From CAYZJD01 sp964478455 (lineage in GTDB: Bacteria > Acidobacteriota > Terriglobia > Bryobacterales > Bryobacteraceae): 14,382 nt of DNA. How positions within the stretch are numbered: the stretch's first letter is position 1; each line of letters starts with the position of its first letter. The position numbers and the translations under genes are program-made. The notes under the pieces are model-generated. The model was given only the letters and a program-made list of their open reading frames with translations. It had not been told where the DNA came from and ran no database searches. The stretch is taken from assembly GCA_964478455.1 (NCBI GenBank), contig CAYZJD010000080.1:1-14382 (forward strand), read 5' to 3'. Below are positions 7,210-14,382 of this stretch, in pieces.

Positions 7210-7464
7210 ATGGCGTACGTGATCGTGGATACCTGCACCAAAGACAACAACTGCATCGAGGCCTGCCCCGTCGATTGCATCCACCCGAAACCGGATGAAG
7301 CTGGTTACGACGCAGTGCCGCAACTCTACATTCATCCCACCGAATGCATCGACTGCGGCGCCTGCATCCCGGTGTGTCCGACGAACTCCATCTACGTCCT
7401 GGACGAGTTGCCGGCAGAACTGGCCCACTTCGCCGAGAAGAACGCCAACTACTACAGCGCGTAA
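7210..7464 (+). CDS. Two-cluster (7Fe/8Fe-type) ferredoxin
   Basis: An 84-residue soluble electron carrier in the cytoplasm. It begins MAYVIVDTC, as in FdxA/Azotobacter FdI-like ferredoxins. Eight cysteines are present: C9, C15, C19, C23 in the first half and C46, C49, C52, C56 in the second (CIDCGACIPVCP, a standard 4Fe-4S motif). The first half has no cysteine at the FdI Cys11 position, which suggests a 3Fe-4S cluster there bound by C9, C15 and C56. The C9-C15 spacing is five residues against seven in Azotobacter FdI and mycobacterial FdxA, so the cluster type is uncertain. No partner oxidoreductase gene is adjacent. It is convergent with the peptidase gene, with 32 bases between them and no clear terminator. 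Confidence 0.93.
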   Translation: MAYVIVDTCTKDNNCIEACPVDCIHPKPDEAGYDAVPQLYIHPTECIDCGACIPVCPTNSIYVLDELPAELAHFAEKNANYYSA

Positions 7465-7496
7465 CGAAGGCTCGCCGCCGGCTACGCTCCGCGCCC

Positions 7497-8633
7497 CTAT
7501 CGTCTCTCCGGCGCCAGCCGGTTGTACTTCTTCAGCACATCGCGCAACCGTCCGTACGGCAGCGCCAAGACCTTCCGCCCGTCCGCCCCTGTCATCGTCT
7601 CCGCCGCCACCATCGCGTTGATGATCGCTTCCTCTGTCGCCTGAACCGTCGCGGCGAACAACGGGTCCATGCGGTTGTTGGGCAGCATCTCCACCCGCGC
7701 GACCCCTTTCTGTGCCGCAGCTTCCGTGTTTGCCGTCGAGAAGGCAACGAAGATGTCTCCGGAGCCGTTTCCCGACACGCTCCCGTTGCGCGCCAAGCCA
7801 AGCGAGGCGCGGCGCGCGAGCCGCTTCACCTGGTGCGGCAGCAGCGGCGCGTCCGTAGCTACAACGATAATGATCGAGCCCGTCTCCCGCCTCCACACCT
7901 TGCCGTCCTGAATCTCGGCCCCCACCGGCGCCCCCGCGATCCGAAGCTGGTCCCGCAGGCCGCAGTTGCACTGCACCAACACCCCGACCGTGTAGCCGCT
8001 CGCAACCCGCGATGACGTGCCAATGCCGCCCTTGAACTCGTGACAGATCATCCCGGTGCCCCCGCCCACACTCCCTTCCGCCACCGGACCGTCGCGGGCG
8101 CCGTCGAGCGCCTCGAAAGCGTGCTCGGGCCTGACATGGAATCCGTTGGCGTCGTTCAAGTAGCCGTCCCAAGTCTCGGCCACAACGGGAAGCTGCCATG
8201 CCTGTAGGCTGCCCAGACCGTGGCGCAGATTCCACTGGATCGCGGCGTCGCGCACCACGCCCACACTGTGCGTGTTTGTGATCAGCACTGGGCCTTCCAG
8301 CAAACCGGACTCCTCGACCCACGTGGTACCAGTCATCTCGCCCGCTCCATTCAGCGAGAACCATCCGCCGAACACCGGCCCGCCCGATGACCTGCCCCGC
8401 GGGTGAATCGCCGTAACGCCCGTCCGAACCGGCCCCTTGCCCACTTCGAGTTTTCCGTCGCCGCGGACGATCGTACTGTGGCCGACCTCCACGCCCTTGA
8501 CGTCGGTGATCGCATTCAGCGGCCCCGGCGTGCCCTCAAACGGGACGCCAAGGTCGCGCGCCCTCGGTTTGCCCTGCGCAAGCAAGATTCCCGGCAGGCA
8601 AAGGACTGCCGCAAACGAGATTGTGAATCGCAT
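7497..8633 (-). CDS. Secreted P1 family (DmpA-like) aminopeptidase
   Basis: A 378-residue N-terminal-nucleophile peptidase of the DmpA/BapA family, which cleaves N-terminal residues (often D-Ala, L-amino acids or beta-peptides) from short peptides and esters. A signal peptide (MRFTISFAAV to about residue 19, LLA|QG) predicts a periplasmic or extracellular location. The self-cleavage point that creates the catalytic serine is probably G252-S253 in ETGSIIIVVATDAPLLPHQ. Other family blocks are LITNTHSVG (117-125), SVGGGTGMICHEFKGGIGT (188-206) and SGDIFVAFST (291-300). An upstream GTG at 8645 is in frame but would put the Shine-Dalgarno inside the gene, so the ATG at 8633 is chosen. It lies 30 bases after the MFS gene and is probably the last gene of the glycan operon. 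Its link to that operon's function is unclear. Confidence 0.93.
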   Translation of the reverse strand: MRFTISFAAVLCLPGILLAQGKPRARDLGVPFEGTPGPLNAITDVKGVEVGHSTIVRGDGKLEVGKGPVRTGVTAIHPRGRSSGGPVFGGWFSLNGAGEMTGTTWVEESGLLEGPVLITNTHSVGVVRDAAIQWNLRHGLGSLQAWQLPVVAETWDGYLNDANGFHVRPEHAFEALDGARDGPVAEGSVGGGTGMICHEFKGGIGTSSRVASGYTVGVLVQCNCGLRDQLRIAGAPVGAEIQDGKVWRRETGSIIIVVATDAPLLPHQVKRLARRASLGLARNGSVSGNGSGDIFVAFSTANTEAAAQKGVARVEMLPNNRMDPLFAATVQATEEAIINAMVAAETMTGADGRKVLALPYGRLRDVLKKYNRLAPERR

Positions 8634-8636
8634 GGT

Positions 8637-8643
8637 CCCCCTC
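8637..8643 (-). promoter_or_regulatory. Ribosome binding site that fixes the peptidase start
   Basis: Read on the minus strand this is GAGGGGG, 3 bases from the ATG at 8633. It decides for that start rather than the GTG four codons upstream. Confidence 0.75.
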
Positions 8644-8663
8644 ACGACTGCTGGTGGCCGCCG

Positions 8664-10031
8664 TCATCGCCGCCGCCACAGCTTCTCGATTTCTTCCAGA
8701 CTCCGGCCCTTCGTCTCCGGCGTCGCCAGCCACACGATCAGGAACGTGGTCACGCACATCCCTCCGTACAGCCAGAAGGCGCCGGTGATCGAAATCGCCG
8801 ACGCCAGCGACAGGAACGTCATCGTCAGCGCTACGCAGGCCGCCCACAGACTGATCGTGGCGATCGACATCGCCCGGCCGCGGATCCGGGTCGGGAAGAT
8901 CTCCGCCAGCAGCACCCACACTCCCGGCCCGAGACCGATGGCGAAGGCCGCCGTGCAACACAGCATCACCCCCAGGATCAGCAGCGACGGCCGCGGCTCG
9001 ATCAGGAACGCCGCTCCGAGCGCCACCTGGCAGATCGCCATCGCCCCGGAGGAGATCATCAGCAGCGGCTTTCTGCCAAGGCGGTCGATCACCCACAGCG
9101 CCACGATCGTCGCCAGGAAGTTGATCAGTCCGATAATCACGTTCGCCCCGATGGCCGACGTCTCGCTGTGGCCGCCCACCTGCTCCTTGAAGATCACCGA
9201 GCCATAGAACAGCACCGTGTTGATGCCGGTGATCTGCTGGAGGATCGCCAGTGCGACCGCGATGAACAGCGCGCGTCGAAAGCCTGGCTGCAAGAGTTCG
9301 GCGAGCATTCCGCTTTCCTCCGCAATCGCCTCCTTGATCTGCTCCAGTTCCACGGCTGCCCGGCTGTGGCCGCTCACGCGGCTCAGCACGTCGAGCGCCA
9401 GCCCCTCGCGGCCGGTCTCGGTCAGCCATCGAGGACTCTCGGGCACGAAGAACAGCGCCACGAAGAAGAAGATGGACGGGACCGCCGCCGAGGCGAACAT
9501 CCATCGCCAGCTTGCCGGCCCGCCGAACGACAGCAGCCAGTTGATCAGGTACGCGAGCAGGATGCCTGTGGTGATCGCCATCTGGTTCAGCGAGACCAGC
9601 CGGCCCCGGATCCGCGGCGGCGACACCTCCGCGATGTATAGCGGCGCCAGCAGCGAGGCCATGCCGATGGCGACGCCGCCCACGAAACGCGCCGCCGTGA
9701 ACTCCTCGAGGTTGCGCGGCAGCGCCGCCCCGAACGCGGAGGCCGCGAACAGCAGCGCCGACACCAGCAGGATCAGCCGCCGCCCGAAACGGTCGCTGAG
9801 CCAGCCGGCGATCAGCGCGCCCACCACGCAGCCGAACAACAGGCTGCTCGCCGCCACCTCCGTCTGCACCTCGCTCAGCCGGAACTGCGCGCGCAGGAAG
9901 ATGATCGCGCCGTTGATGACGGCGATGTCGAAGCCGAACAATAGTCCTGACGTCGCGGCGACGATCGAGACCAGGTACGCATACGCGGTGCTGCCGCGGT
10001 CAATCGAAGTTGTAGCCGGCGCCTGCGTCAT
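8664..10031 (-). CDS. MFS sugar porter
   Basis: A 455-residue, 12-helix inner-membrane transporter of the sugar porter family, probably a proton-coupled symporter for a monosaccharide. Signatures in order: GFDIAVINGA in helix 1, DRFGRR at 80-85, PLYIAEVSPPRIRGRLVSLNQ at 130-150, VPESPRWL at 196-203 before the central loop, QQITGINTVLFYG at 265-277 in helix 7, DRLGRK at 316-321, and the closing PETKGRSLEEIE at 438-449. The GH2 stop codon lies 6 bases before its start, and the GAGGGAG Shine-Dalgarno overlaps the end of that gene. Translational coupling with the hydrolase is therefore likely. The natural reading is import of the sugar released by the GH2 enzyme, but the sugar cannot be named. 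Confidence 0.95.
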   Translation of the reverse strand: MTQAPATTSIDRGSTAYAYLVSIVAATSGLLFGFDIAVINGAIIFLRAQFRLSEVQTEVAASSLLFGCVVGALIAGWLSDRFGRRLILLVSALLFAASAFGAALPRNLEEFTAARFVGGVAIGMASLLAPLYIAEVSPPRIRGRLVSLNQMAITTGILLAYLINWLLSFGGPASWRWMFASAAVPSIFFFVALFFVPESPRWLTETGREGLALDVLSRVSGHSRAAVELEQIKEAIAEESGMLAELLQPGFRRALFIAVALAILQQITGINTVLFYGSVIFKEQVGGHSETSAIGANVIIGLINFLATIVALWVIDRLGRKPLLMISSGAMAICQVALGAAFLIEPRPSLLILGVMLCCTAAFAIGLGPGVWVLLAEIFPTRIRGRAMSIATISLWAACVALTMTFLSLASAISITGAFWLYGGMCVTTFLIVWLATPETKGRSLEEIEKLWRRR

Positions 10032-10037
10032 GCTCCC

Positions 10038-12080
10038 TCACGGCCTCCAGATCCGGGTAAACGCTGAGAAGCCCGTCGGGCGCAGCACATCGACCCGCAC
10101 ACGCAGCGGCGCCTTCTCTTTGAACGCGACCGTCACCGTGGCCTCGGCGCCGGGCGCGAGTTCCGCCAGCGGCGCTTCGAAACGCTCCAGTGGTATCTCT
10201 CCGTATCCGTACAGAATGGCCCGCACCTTGTATCCCCGCAGCGTGTAGCTCGGGACCGATTTCCGCGCCCCCACCATTACCACCAGCGCGCCGGCCCGCC
10301 CCTGCACCTCCACCGCTTCCACCGGGCTCGACTCCCGCCGCAACTCCTCGTAGGACGGCTTGCGTGCACCGTAGACGTCAACGACTCCGTGCACCCGCTG
10401 CTTCATCACCCCCAGGCCCTTATCGCCGATGTGCGTGCGGTAGTCGTTATAGCAGAAGAAGATCAGCCCGGCCACGTAATCCCGTTCCCGGAAAATGCGG
10501 TTGTGCGCCGCGAGCACCTCGACCCGCTTGCCGTCGCCCTCCGGGCGGTCCGCAGTGCAGGCGCAGTAGCCGTACTCGGAAATGACGATCGCCTTGCCCG
10601 GAAATGCCCGGTGAATCTCCTCGAGGTTTCGCGCCAGATCCTCCGGCGTCCCCCCGAACCAGGATTCGTAGTACTCGTTCCACATCACGTAGTCCATCGC
10701 TCCGGCGACGTCTTTTACCGGCGTCTTTTGGAGCGAGTTCGAAGCGTAGGTCACCAGCCGCTTCGAGTCGAGCTTCTTCGCCTCTTCGTACATCCTGCGC
10801 GCGAAACGCGCCGCCGGCGGATTCTGCCCGTCGATCTCGTTGCACATGCCCCACGAGAAAATACACGGGTGGTTGCGGTCGCGGGCGATCATCTCGCGAA
10901 GCTGCTCCAGGCCGTTCTGTAAGATCGCCTCCGACGGCTCGTCCTTCATGCCGGCGAACGTCTGCGGCCCCCACGCCGGCACTTCCGTCTGAATCAGAAT
11001 GCCTTGGCGGTCACAATAATCGAGCACGCGGCGATCCTGTTGCCAGTGGACGCGCGTGTAGACGCAGTTCAGCTCTTTCATGTCGGCGTGGTCGTGCTCG
11101 ATCCATTCCGCCGGCTCCGCCATGCCGAATTCCGGGTTGCTCCCCGCCATGCGCTCGACCCCCATCAGCCGCACCCGCTCGCCGTTGAGGTAGAAGCCGC
11201 CGTCCCGTGTTTCGATCTTGCGTACTCCGAAATTGTCCGAGTACTCGTGACCGGAACTCAACGCCAACCGCAGCTCGTAGAGATGCGGGTGGTCGAAGTG
11301 CCACAGCTTGACGCGCTCGAGCGCCACGGATGGGATGTCCACCACGACCGCCTGCCCGGCGGGGACTCGATAGCTCGCCGTGCTACGCCGATCCACCGCC
11401 GCAAGCCCGGTCTCCCGGTCGATCAACAACAGCCCGATGTCGCCTTCCGCGCTAGCTGCACCGGCATTGCGAAGAATCGCCCGAACCCTCACTTCGGCGG
11501 CGCCCCACGCGAGGTCGGGCTCGGCATCGATCTCCACGCGCTCGACGTACACCATAGGCGTGACAAGCAGCGACACCGGGCGGTAGATCCCGCCGTCGTG
11601 CGCCCAGTCGCTCGACCGCCCGCGCGGCAGCGTGCTCTCGTCAAACGAGTTGTCCACCCGCACCCGCACTGTGTTCCGTGCGCCCAGCCGCAGGTACCGT
11701 GTGATGTCCAGCGCGAAGGCGGTGTAGCCCTTGCGCAGATGCTCGCCCGCCGGCTGGTCGTTGATCCAGACCACGGCCGAGTGAAACACCGCCTCGAACT
11801 CGATCCGAACCGCCCGCGATGCCCAATCTTTCGGCGTGTCGAACTCGCGTTCGTACCACGCCACGCCGTAATAGTCCGCCGTCTCCGCCGCGGTCTGCCA
11901 CGTGTGGGGGACGGTGACCTCTCTCCACGACGTTGCTCCATCGAGGCGGAACCGCCACGTTCCGTCCAGCGAAATCCGCTGGCCGCAAGCGGCCGCTTCC
12001 GGTGTTGCCCCCGGCAGCGGAGCCGCTCCGGCCGCCGCCAGCGCCGCCGCTCTCGACAAGAATTCCCTTCGGGATGCCAT
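10038..12080 (-). CDS. Tat-exported GH2 glycoside hydrolase
   Basis: A 680-residue retaining exo-glycosidase of family GH2 (beta-galactosidase, glucuronidase and mannosidase relatives). It starts with a twin-arginine signal (ASRREFLSRAAALAAAGAA), so it acts outside the cytoplasm. The sugar-binding jelly-roll domain is about 35-175 (LDGTWRF, then SDWAHDGGIYRPVSLLVTP). An immunoglobulin-like domain lies at about 178-290, followed by the TIM barrel. The acid/base is E415 in SWGMCNEIDG and the nucleophile E502 in VISEYGY. MWNEYYESWFG (466-476) resembles the beta-glucuronidase block. However, the NxK motif that reads glucuronic acid is absent, with KQRVHGVVD in its place, so glucuronidase is doubtful. 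The common NRHE block is also changed (GVERMAGSNPEFG, 307-319). Substrate unknown. It sits between the DUF4838-like gene (58 bases) and the sugar porter (6 bases). Confidence 0.93.
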   Translation of the reverse strand: MASRREFLSRAAALAAAGAAPLPGATPEAAACGQRISLDGTWRFRLDGATSWREVTVPHTWQTAAETADYYGVAWYEREFDTPKDWASRAVRIEFEAVFHSAVVWINDQPAGEHLRKGYTAFALDITRYLRLGARNTVRVRVDNSFDESTLPRGRSSDWAHDGGIYRPVSLLVTPMVYVERVEIDAEPDLAWGAAEVRVRAILRNAGAASAEGDIGLLLIDRETGLAAVDRRSTASYRVPAGQAVVVDIPSVALERVKLWHFDHPHLYELRLALSSGHEYSDNFGVRKIETRDGGFYLNGERVRLMGVERMAGSNPEFGMAEPAEWIEHDHADMKELNCVYTRVHWQQDRRVLDYCDRQGILIQTEVPAWGPQTFAGMKDEPSEAILQNGLEQLREMIARDRNHPCIFSWGMCNEIDGQNPPAARFARRMYEEAKKLDSKRLVTYASNSLQKTPVKDVAGAMDYVMWNEYYESWFGGTPEDLARNLEEIHRAFPGKAIVISEYGYCACTADRPEGDGKRVEVLAAHNRIFRERDYVAGLIFFCYNDYRTHIGDKGLGVMKQRVHGVVDVYGARKPSYEELRRESSPVEAVEVQGRAGALVVMVGARKSVPSYTLRGYKVRAILYGYGEIPLERFEAPLAELAPGAEATVTVAFKEKAPLRVRVDVLRPTGFSAFTRIWRP

Positions 12081-12103
12081 CGCCCTGATCTCCGGTCTTG
12101 AGC

Positions 12104-12128
12104 AGTATATCCGCTCGGCCTGCGAGCG
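12104..12128 (-). promoter_or_regulatory. -10-like box and small inverted repeat before the GH2 gene
   Basis: On the minus strand, TATACT (12109 to 12104) matches a -10 box at 5 of 6 bases. Just upstream is a 6-base inverted repeat, CGCTCG/CGAGCG (12112-12117 and 12123-12128, 5-base spacer). No good -35 box is visible at the right distance. This may be an internal promoter for GH2, the porter and the peptidase, or a chance AT-rich spot. Confidence 0.25.
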
Positions 12129-12138
12129 CGGCAGGGTT

Positions 12139-13191
12139 CTACCGCATCAGCGAGAAACCGCGCAGCCCCGCCCCGTACTCCTCAATGGCCTCCGGCTCGC
12201 CATACCGCTCGCGGTAGTCCGCGTCGAGATAGCACGCGAACGTCGTGATACGCCGGATACCGCGCGCGGCGTAGGTTTGCAGGTCGGCGAGAAACACGTC
12301 ACGGTTCCAGGGCAGTTTCCTGGCTGGACGCTTCCAGTTCGAAAACCGCGATGCGTCCAGCCAGTACTCCAGCACCTGGGCCGCTCCCGCCGTGAACACC
12401 CTCAGGTTCGCGTCCAGGTTCGACAGCCCGTCACGCCCGTCCATCTGCTCCGCATAGGGAATGTCGTAGCGGCGCGCGATGGGCGCGTATTCAAGGAACA
12501 CGCCCTCGTCGGGTTTCACCTGCCGCGGCGCTGCCAGCGTTGTGCTGTACGCCAGGTGGGCGAGTTGCGCCCGCGGATCGTACCGGCGCAGCGCCCTCAC
12601 CAGGTGATTCTCGAGCACCAGCGCCTGCTCGCTGTCGGACAGCGCCCGGCACTTGGGGCAGCGGCATCCGGGCCGGCCATCGTCACCCCAGTAGAAGTAC
12701 TGGCCTGTGGTCGGGCGGAGCAGCCGCGCCATGGCCACGGCGTTTTCCGCCGCAATCTCGAGCGCACGCGGGGCGTGTATACAAAGGTTCCAGTCCGCCA
12801 CGCGCTCCCCGCCTTCGTTCATGCGGAACAGGTTCCTATCCTCCTCGAACAGCCAGCGCGGGAGCAGGTCGCTCATCGCGTGCAGTTCGTACTCGATCTC
12901 CAGGCCGAGCTTCTGCGCGCGAGCGAGGAAGTCCTGACCGGCCTCCGAGTGGACGAACTTGATGACTTCGAATACGGAGCGCCCGTGATGCAGCGCCAAA
13001 GTCGTGAGGCCGGCCTGCTTCGCACGTTCCGGCCAGTCCCGTAACGTCAGATCCTCGGGCAGAAGCACCACGCCTCGCGTCACGAAGCGGGGCGCGGGTT
13101 CCCATGGCCCCAAGACCCGCGCCTGCGATGCGGGTGCCACGGCCAGGGCTGCCGACTGAAGAAGAAAGTACCTGCGGGACGGCGCGCTCAT
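12139..13191 (-). CDS. Tat-exported DUF4838-like protein
   Basis: A 350-residue protein with a twin-arginine signal (APSRRYFLLQSAALAVAPA), so it is predicted to be exported. The central block YFYWGDDGRPGCRCPKCRAL (165-184) followed by SDSEQALVLENHLVRAL, and later LAHLAYSTTLAAPRQVKPDE (210-229), resembles DUF4838. That domain is found in large secreted proteins near glycosidases and has no assigned reaction. C176, C178 and C181 could bind a metal. DUF4838 proteins are usually much longer, so this would be the core domain alone. The ATG at 13191 is chosen for the Tat signal; an open frame continues to 13452 but overlaps the guaA-like gene and encodes unlikely residues. The Shine-Dalgarno is poor. 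The gene is co-directional with GH2 and probably starts the glycan operon. A carbohydrate-related role is inferred from neighbours only. Confidence 0.72.
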   Translation of the reverse strand: MSAPSRRYFLLQSAALAVAPASQARVLGPWEPAPRFVTRGVVLLPEDLTLRDWPERAKQAGLTTLALHHGRSVFEVIKFVHSEAGQDFLARAQKLGLEIEYELHAMSDLLPRWLFEEDRNLFRMNEGGERVADWNLCIHAPRALEIAAENAVAMARLLRPTTGQYFYWGDDGRPGCRCPKCRALSDSEQALVLENHLVRALRRYDPRAQLAHLAYSTTLAAPRQVKPDEGVFLEYAPIARRYDIPYAEQMDGRDGLSNLDANLRVFTAGAAQVLEYWLDASRFSNWKRPARKLPWNRDVFLADLQTYAARGIRRITTFACYLDADYRERYGEPEAIEEYGAGLRGFSLMR

Positions 13192-13247
13192 CTCAGGAGA
13201 CGTTCCGGAAATCTGCTGCGCCGCCGCCCCGGTTATGCGACCGTGAC

Positions 13248-13271
13248 TCTCGAGCACACCGATCCTCGAGA
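13248..13271. promoter_or_regulatory. Inverted repeat TCTCGAG-N10-CTCGAGA, possible operator
   Basis: A perfect 7-base inverted repeat (13248-13254 and 13265-13271) with a 10-base spacer. It sits in the 101-base gap between the guaA-like gene and the DUF4838-like gene, 57 bases before the latter's start. The form suits a dimeric repressor site controlling the glycan operon. It could equally be a weak hairpin at the end of the guaA-like transcript, but there is no T run. No regulator gene is in the window. Confidence 0.25.
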
Positions 13272-13292
13272 ATACTTTGCCATTCCACGCCC

Positions 13293-14258
13293 TCAGACCG
13301 CTTCTATCGTCGAAGGCGGCTTCGTGGCGATGTTGTACGTGACGCTGACCACGCCGGGAACCTCCTCCGTGATTCTCCGCGCCAACTTCTTCAGCACCGG
13401 CGGCGCCAGCCACACCGGTTTCGCCGTCCGCGCATCCACGCTGTTCCAGCATCGAACCTCGACCTGAAGCCCGAAGTCCCTCTTGCCGCCCCTCATCCCC
13501 GCAAACCGGTCCTCGTGCAGGATCGCCATGTACTGGAACGCCTTCACCTTTCTCAGCTCGCTTTCGACGATCGCCGTCGCCTTCCTCGCCAGTTCGAGCC
13601 TCTCGGGGGTTGCCTCCCCGACCACCCGCGCCGCAAGAGCGGGACCCGGGAAGGGCATCCGGTTGTACACGGCCTCCGGCAGGCCGAGCGCCCGCGCCAC
13701 CTTCCTCACGCCATCCTTGCGAAGCTCAACCAGCGGCTCGATCACGCCGTATCCAAAGGCCTCCTGCGGATCGATGCCGAGCTGCTCGAGAACGTTGTGC
13801 TGTCGCTTGATGCCCGCCACCGTCTCTTCCACGTCCGTCAGAATGGTCCCTTGCAGCAGGTGCCGGGCGCCCCTCGACCGGACGAGTTCGCCAAACACCC
13901 TCTTGTAGAACGTCTGTGTGATCGCCTCGCGCTTCTGTTCGGGATCCGTGATGCCTTTGAGGGCATCGAAGAACGTGCTGCGGGCATCCAGTATCTCGAC
14001 CTGAATGCCGAACTTCTTGAAGAGCCTGGCCACGGACTGCGGCTCATCCTGTCTCATCAGGCCGTTGTCAATAAACCAGACAGCGAGTTTCTTGCCCAGG
14101 GCATGGTGCCCCAGCACCGTGACCACGCTCGAGTCAACACCTCCCGAGAGGGCGGTGATCGCGGAGCCGTCACTGACGGTCTGCGCAATCTCCTGGACTT
14201 TCTCTTCGATGAATCTCCTGGCGTTCAGCTTGCCGGCGGGGATCTCCACTATCTTCAT
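13293..14258 (-). CDS. guaA: Stand-alone GMP synthase ATP-pyrophosphatase subunit
   Basis: A 321-residue protein equal to the synthetase half of GMP synthase, which adenylates XMP and aminates it to GMP. The PP-loop is SGGVDSS (38-44). LLQGTILTDVEE (134-145), IKRQHNVLEQLG (150-161) and RMPFPGPALAARVVGE (200-215) are the usual substrate blocks. The C-terminal dimer domain ends TKPPSTIEAV. There is no glutamine amidotransferase domain: the protein starts at its own MKIVEIP with a GGAG Shine-Dalgarno (14266-14269), and the 124 bases upstream encode none. Bacterial GuaA is normally a fused protein of about 510-525 residues, while many archaea have split subunits with an ATPase near 310. Its glutaminase must be elsewhere, or it uses ammonia, or it serves another amination. 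Several usually fixed positions differ (VRCWNSVDARTA; the end is usually TIEWE), which fits a divergent lineage or paralogue. Confidence 0.9.
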   Translation of the reverse strand: MKIVEIPAGKLNARRFIEEKVQEIAQTVSDGSAITALSGGVDSSVVTVLGHHALGKKLAVWFIDNGLMRQDEPQSVARLFKKFGIQVEILDARSTFFDALKGITDPEQKREAITQTFYKRVFGELVRSRGARHLLQGTILTDVEETVAGIKRQHNVLEQLGIDPQEAFGYGVIEPLVELRKDGVRKVARALGLPEAVYNRMPFPGPALAARVVGEATPERLELARKATAIVESELRKVKAFQYMAILHEDRFAGMRGGKRDFGLQVEVRCWNSVDARTAKPVWLAPPVLKKLARRITEEVPGVVSVTYNIATKPPSTIEAV

Positions 14259-14332
14259 CGCTGTTCTCCGATTCGCGGTATCGTCTTCAAAGAAAAGCCC
14301 GGGCGGGCATGTCGTCCTCCCGGACAGCCGCG

Positions 14333-14338
14333 AGTATA
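14333..14338 (-). promoter_or_regulatory. -10-like box before the guaA-like gene
   Basis: TATACT on the minus strand, about 75 bases before the start codon. A TTGACT box lies upstream (14351-14356), but only 12 bases separate the two, too short for a standard sigma-70 promoter. The leader between box and gene contains GCCCGCCCGGGC followed by TTTTCTTT (about 14309-14291), a very short terminator-like stem. Weak evidence overall. Confidence 0.25.
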
Positions 14339-14382
14339 CACCCGCGGAGAAGTCAACCGCGACGGCACAACAGAGATCGTCC

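Noticed and set aside
7451..7489. Possible terminator hairpin between the convergent ferredoxin and peptidase genes
   Set aside because: Only a 5-bp pairing (GCGTA/TACGC) with a long loop and no T run is visible, so it cannot be supported.
8403..9641. Long plus-strand open frame (412 codons) opposite the peptidase and porter genes
   Set aside because: Arg/His/Gln-rich, low-complexity translation antisense to two well-supported genes; no family resemblance.
11004..13044. Two plus-strand open frames (11004-12101 and 11902-13044) opposite the GH2 and DUF4838-like genes
   Set aside because: Both are antisense to supported genes with Tat signals and catalytic motifs, and neither shows any motif of its own.
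13192..13452. N-terminal extension of the DUF4838-like protein to 13452
   Set aside because: The extra 87 residues overlap the guaA-like gene, resemble nothing, and would bury a good twin-arginine signal in mid-protein.
14333..14356. TTGACT/TATACT as a full sigma-70 promoter for the guaA-like gene
   Set aside because: The spacer is only 12 bases. The -10-like box is kept as a weak feature, but the pair is not credible as a standard promoter.

Overview
The window reads as GC-rich chromosome from a soil- or sediment-type bacterium, most likely an Acidobacteriota member related to Bryobacterales/Solibacterales. This is inferred from three things: a TonB receptor with an N-terminal carboxypeptidase-like domain, Tat-exported Gfo/Idh/MocA and glycoside hydrolase proteins, and densely packed GC-rich genes. 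No marker here fixes the taxon. I see no tRNA, rRNA, CRISPR array, insertion sequence or phage gene, and no gene-free stretch longer than about 200 bases.

Left part (1-5681, plus strand): a hairpin repeat at the window edge, a possible structured leader, proS (prolyl-tRNA synthetase), and an overlapping class-V aminotransferase-fold gene. Next come a perfect hairpin repeat, a 92-residue membrane-anchored protein with a His/Cys motif, a ZnuD-like TonB-dependent receptor, and a second copy of the first repeat. The small protein and receptor look like a two-gene metal-acquisition cassette (inference).

Middle (5688-7464, plus strand): a Tat-exported Gfo/Idh/MocA oxidoreductase, possibly translated from a leaderless mRNA. 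Its last residues and stop codon lie inside a half copy of the repeat. A small two-cluster ferredoxin follows.

Right part (14258 down to 7497, minus strand): a stand-alone GMP-synthase ATP-pyrophosphatase, a Tat-exported DUF4838-like protein, a Tat-exported GH2 glycoside hydrolase, an MFS sugar porter (6 bases between the GH2 stop and its start) and a secreted P1/DmpA-family peptidase. The last four read as a glycan-use operon: cleave a glycoside outside the cytoplasm, then import the sugar.

The most unusual content is the set of hairpin repeats. Two sequence families share one outer design, and three of the four copies begin exactly at, or inside, the 3' end of a gene. The stand-alone GMP synthase subunit and the receptor cassette are the next most interesting items. 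No clearly new multi-gene system can be claimed from the sequence alone.
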